From: Bacteroidales bacterium UBA5433 | Lineage (GTDB): Bacteria > Bacteroidota > Bacteroidia > Bacteroidales > UBA932 | NCBI GenBank assembly: GCA_002427525.1 | Contig: DIRP01000007.1 | Span: 1 to 7,897 of the forward strand | DNA length: 7,897 bases | Direction of reading: 5' to 3' | Shown here: piece after piece, positions 6,119 through 7,897 of the stretch | Layout: each line of letters opens with the position of its first letter | Numbering within the stretch: the first letter of the stretch is position 1 | The notes under the pieces: model-generated | Databases searched by the model: none | What the model was told of the DNA's origin: nothing | Seen by the model: only the letters and a program-made list of their open reading frames with translations | Translations under genes and position numbers: made by a program

Positions 6119-6125
6119 ACAAACA

Positions 6126-7562
6126 CTACTGCATGCTTACACGCAAGGGACCGTTATACGGTCTCTTGTGTGTATCCTGTGATCGGATTACGTACCGGAA
6201 GGCTCCGGGGCGTTCCCTGACATAGGTACCGTGCAAAACCCAGGCATTGTCCCAGGTAAACACATGGTATTCACCTGCAGGCAGTTCGGCATACCGGTAC
6301 ACAGTTTTGTTTTTTCGTTCCAGGCCTTGTACCAGATAACGACCCGGAATGTTCCACCCAAAATAATCCGATACGGCACGCAGCATATATACCCCGTTTT
6401 CTTTCAGAGAAGCCAGAGTCACCCATTCGTTTCCGGGGTTGTTGTTGTAAAAGGAGTACGGCATTTCAATGGTCACGGCAAGCGTGTTTCCGGCTGTCCT
6501 GTTCCAAAGCCATCCTTCAACATACCTGGGTGCCGGTGCAGAATAAAACATATCTTCCGGGAAAAAATACGGGTTGCTGTCGGTTGTCAGGTAAGCCAAC
6601 CGCATGGCCCTTTCATGGTATTCCGTAGTAGTAGCTTCTTCTGTGGGGATGTAATAGCTTATTTTATCATCGGATTGAGCGTGCATATTGAGTACCAGAT
6701 CAAATGGGCGGTCCTTGCTAAGGGAGTCCATTCTACGGCGTAATGCGTCCACCTCTACCGAAGTTATGGAATCGTGATGGTCCCAGTTGATTTCCTGGTT
6801 GATTCCCCGTGCATTGGAGCGGGAGTACCCTCCGTACACCCCATCCGGATTGGTAAACGGCACAACATAAAAGATCCCTTTTCTACGGTATTCACGCGCC
6901 ACATCCGAATCCTCCGTCAGCCGGTCCAGCAGCCCTTCCAATTGCCAATTGGCCGGTGATTCACTGGGATGTACCCTCGCATGAAGCCAAATGGTATTTT
7001 TTTCACATGCAGGAACGGAAGAATCTGTAATGGTCAGCATCTGAATGGGAAATCCCATCATACTCGTACCCAGCGTATCCATGGTTACGTACTCTGTAGC
7101 TGTCCAGTCTGCCAGACGCTCCTGCAACCGTTCCCAGCCGTAAGGAACAAAGTAGGCAACATAAACAGAATCTTGTTCAAACAAGGCAGATATCTTGCGC
7201 ATAGATGCCTGGTAATGCGGGAACCTTTCAAAGTTTATACCGTCGTATGAATACACAGCCCGCTTGGGGTCTGTATTTTTAAACGTAAGGTAAATGTGCT
7301 TTCCTTTCACATTATCCATAAGAAAATAAAACCAGCGACCGCTGGGCATAAGGTCCGGATTGGCCGGATTGGCGGGGTCTGAACGCGAGATGATTTCGTA
7401 GGAAAGATGGAGTACAGAATCGGTACGTGAAGGACGTACCCATACAGAGTCTATTAAGTCCACCCGGCCCAGGCTGCCGGAATCAAAATTGGCAGAAAAG
7501 CGTACAGGATCCCCTTCCTGCAGCAGCGTAGCAAGAGAGAAAAGAATAACAAATAAATTCAT
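6126..7562 (-). CDS. M14 zinc carboxypeptidase-like protein, probably exported, altered substrate pocket
   Basis: 478 residues. The first 15 are hydrophobic (MNLFVILFSLATLLQ), resembling a short signal peptide, though without the usual basic residues and with no lipobox Cys; no alternative start exists upstream before an in-frame stop. An N-terminal beta domain (about 20-150; RWFYFLMDN, YSYDGINFERF) resembles that of cytosolic-carboxypeptidase-like (CCP/Nna1-type) M14 proteins. In the catalytic domain, ARVHPSES (195-202) gives zinc ligands His198 and Glu201, NPDGVYGG (238-245) is followed by Arg248, NMH gives the third ligand His294, and TIEMP gives the probable general base Glu366. The segment normally read as G-x-[DN]-x-N-R-x-W is here G253-I-N-Q-E-I-N-W260, so the Asn-Arg pair that grips the substrate's C-terminal carboxylate is Glu257-Ile258. 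A C-terminal beta region (about 400-478) follows. Hydrolase fold and metal site are secure; the substrate is not. It lies 5 bases after the M20 gene, probably in one operon. Confidence 0.88.
   Translation of the reverse strand: MNLFVILFSLATLLQEGDPVRFSANFDSGSLGRVDLIDSVWVRPSRTDSVLHLSYEIISRSDPANPANPDLMPSGRWFYFLMDNVKGKHIYLTFKNTDPKRAVYSYDGINFERFPHYQASMRKISALFEQDSVYVAYFVPYGWERLQERLADWTATEYVTMDTLGTSMMGFPIQMLTITDSSVPACEKNTIWLHARVHPSESPANWQLEGLLDRLTEDSDVAREYRRKGIFYVVPFTNPDGVYGGYSRSNARGINQEINWDHHDSITSVEVDALRRRMDSLSKDRPFDLVLNMHAQSDDKISYYIPTEEATTTEYHERAMRLAYLTTDSNPYFFPEDMFYSAPAPRYVEGWLWNRTAGNTLAVTIEMPYSFYNNNPGNEWVTLASLKENGVYMLRAVSDYFGWNIPGRYLVQGLERKNKTVYRYAELPAGEYHVFTWDNAWVLHGTYVRERPGAFRYVIRSQDTHKRPYNGPLRVSMQ
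6139..6173. repeat. 15-bp hairpin at the convergent rny/M14 junction
   Basis: ACACGCAAGGGACCG (6139-6153) can pair over its whole length with CGGTCTCTTGTGTGT (6159-6173) around a 5-base loop, counting two G-U wobbles. It lies within the last codons of the M14 gene and 20 bases past the rny stop. There is no T-tract immediately after it on the + strand. On the - strand a T-rich stretch (TTTGTTTATTTT, complement of about 6112-6124) lies some 15 bases beyond the hairpin. It may stabilise or help end both converging transcripts, but it is not a canonical terminator. Confidence 0.55.
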
Positions 7563-7567
7563 AGTGT

Positions 7568-7897
7568 CTATTCTTGTGTGTAATACTTATAGAACAAGAT
7601 AATGGATTCAATGCCCTTGTAGAACTGACTCAACAGGTAGCTTTCGTTGGGAGAGTGAATGGTATCTCTTTCCAGCCCAAAGCCCATCAGCAACGGCGGG
7701 GCATGCAGTATATTTTCAAGCGTAGCCAAAATGGCGATGCTTCCTCCTCCCCGGCTGGGTACCGGTTCAATGCCGTACACTTCCTCTACGGCCCGGGCAG
7801 CCGCTTTATAAAAGGGGGAAGTAATGGGAGCCAGGAATCCCTGTCCTCCATGGTGTTCTTCTATTTCTACGGTAACACCGGCAGGTGCCAGCGATTT
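7568..7897 (-). CDS. M20-family dipeptidase, C-terminal fragment
   Basis: The frame is open from the right edge of the window to TAG at 7568-7570, giving the last 109 residues of a larger gene; full-length M20 dipeptidases are usually about 450 residues. The fragment starts in the end of the dimerisation (lid) domain (VTVEIEEHHGG, then APITSPFYKAAARAVEEVYG) and runs into the catalytic domain: RGGGSIAILATLE, where R.GGSI is the family's substrate-binding segment, and MGFGLERDTIHSPNES, whose His is the last zinc ligand of the site. The remaining metal ligands lie outside the window. Such enzymes split dipeptides or short peptides, usually in the cytoplasm. It is upstream of and nearly touching the M14 gene on the same strand. 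Family call is firm, substrate unknown. Confidence 0.9.
   Translation of the reverse strand, partial: KSLAPAGVTVEIEEHHGGQGFLAPITSPFYKAAARAVEEVYGIEPVPSRGGGSIAILATLENILHAPPLLMGFGLERDTIHSPNESYLLSQFYKGIESIILFYKYYTQE

Noticed and set aside
6139..6173. Hairpin as a standard rho-independent terminator for rny
   Set aside because: No T-tract follows the hairpin on the + strand, so it is listed as an inverted repeat rather than a terminator.
6231..6743. + strand frame of about 170 codons opposite the M14 gene
   Set aside because: The opposite strand has a full-length M14 domain with catalytic motifs; this frame's translation has no recognisable features.

Overview
The window looks like chromosomal housekeeping DNA of an anaerobic, peptide-fermenting member of the Bacteroidota, probably Bacteroidales. 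Three things point there: promoter-like TAnnTTTG (-7) boxes of the Bacteroidota type, the absence of clear Shine-Dalgarno sequences in front of most starts, and the order small coiled-coil gene - zapA - structured RNA - rny. No transposase, phage, plasmid, tRNA/rRNA or CRISPR signal is visible.

Left part (1-3716, + strand): an energy-metabolism block. It opens with the 3' part of an ADP-forming acyl-CoA synthetase, followed, with an ATGA overlap, by a 54-residue single-span membrane protein. A promoter-like box then leads into a four-gene 2-oxoacid:ferredoxin oxidoreductase operon: two-cluster ferredoxin (delta), alpha (VorB type), TPP-binding beta, gamma. The operon ends in a strong intrinsic terminator that contains the gamma stop codon. 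The oxidoreductase would turn 2-oxoacids from amino-acid breakdown into acyl-CoA plus reduced ferredoxin. An ADP-forming synthetase next door could recover the thioester energy as ATP.

Middle part (3731-6118, + strand): a cell-division/RNA block. A TATCTTTG promoter box abuts the preceding terminator and drives a 97-residue coiled-coil protein and zapA. The stretch between zapA and rny, about 230 bases without a gene, holds a structured RNA of about 200 nt: a long closing stem, an asymmetric central bubble, an apical arm and a U-tract. Position and shape fit 6S RNA (ssrS). RNase Y (rny) follows, with its start downstream of the RNA.

Right part (6126-7897, - strand): two peptidase genes read toward rny. 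The upstream one, cut by the window edge, is an M20-family dipeptidase C-terminus. The downstream one, 5 bases later, is an M14 zinc carboxypeptidase-like protein with an apparent signal peptide. It keeps the zinc ligands and catalytic Glu but has Glu-Ile where the family normally has the substrate-anchoring Asn-Arg.

I see no wholly new multi-gene system here. The items most worth following up are the altered M14 specificity pocket, the 6S-like RNA with possible alternative pairings, and the unlisted small membrane protein.
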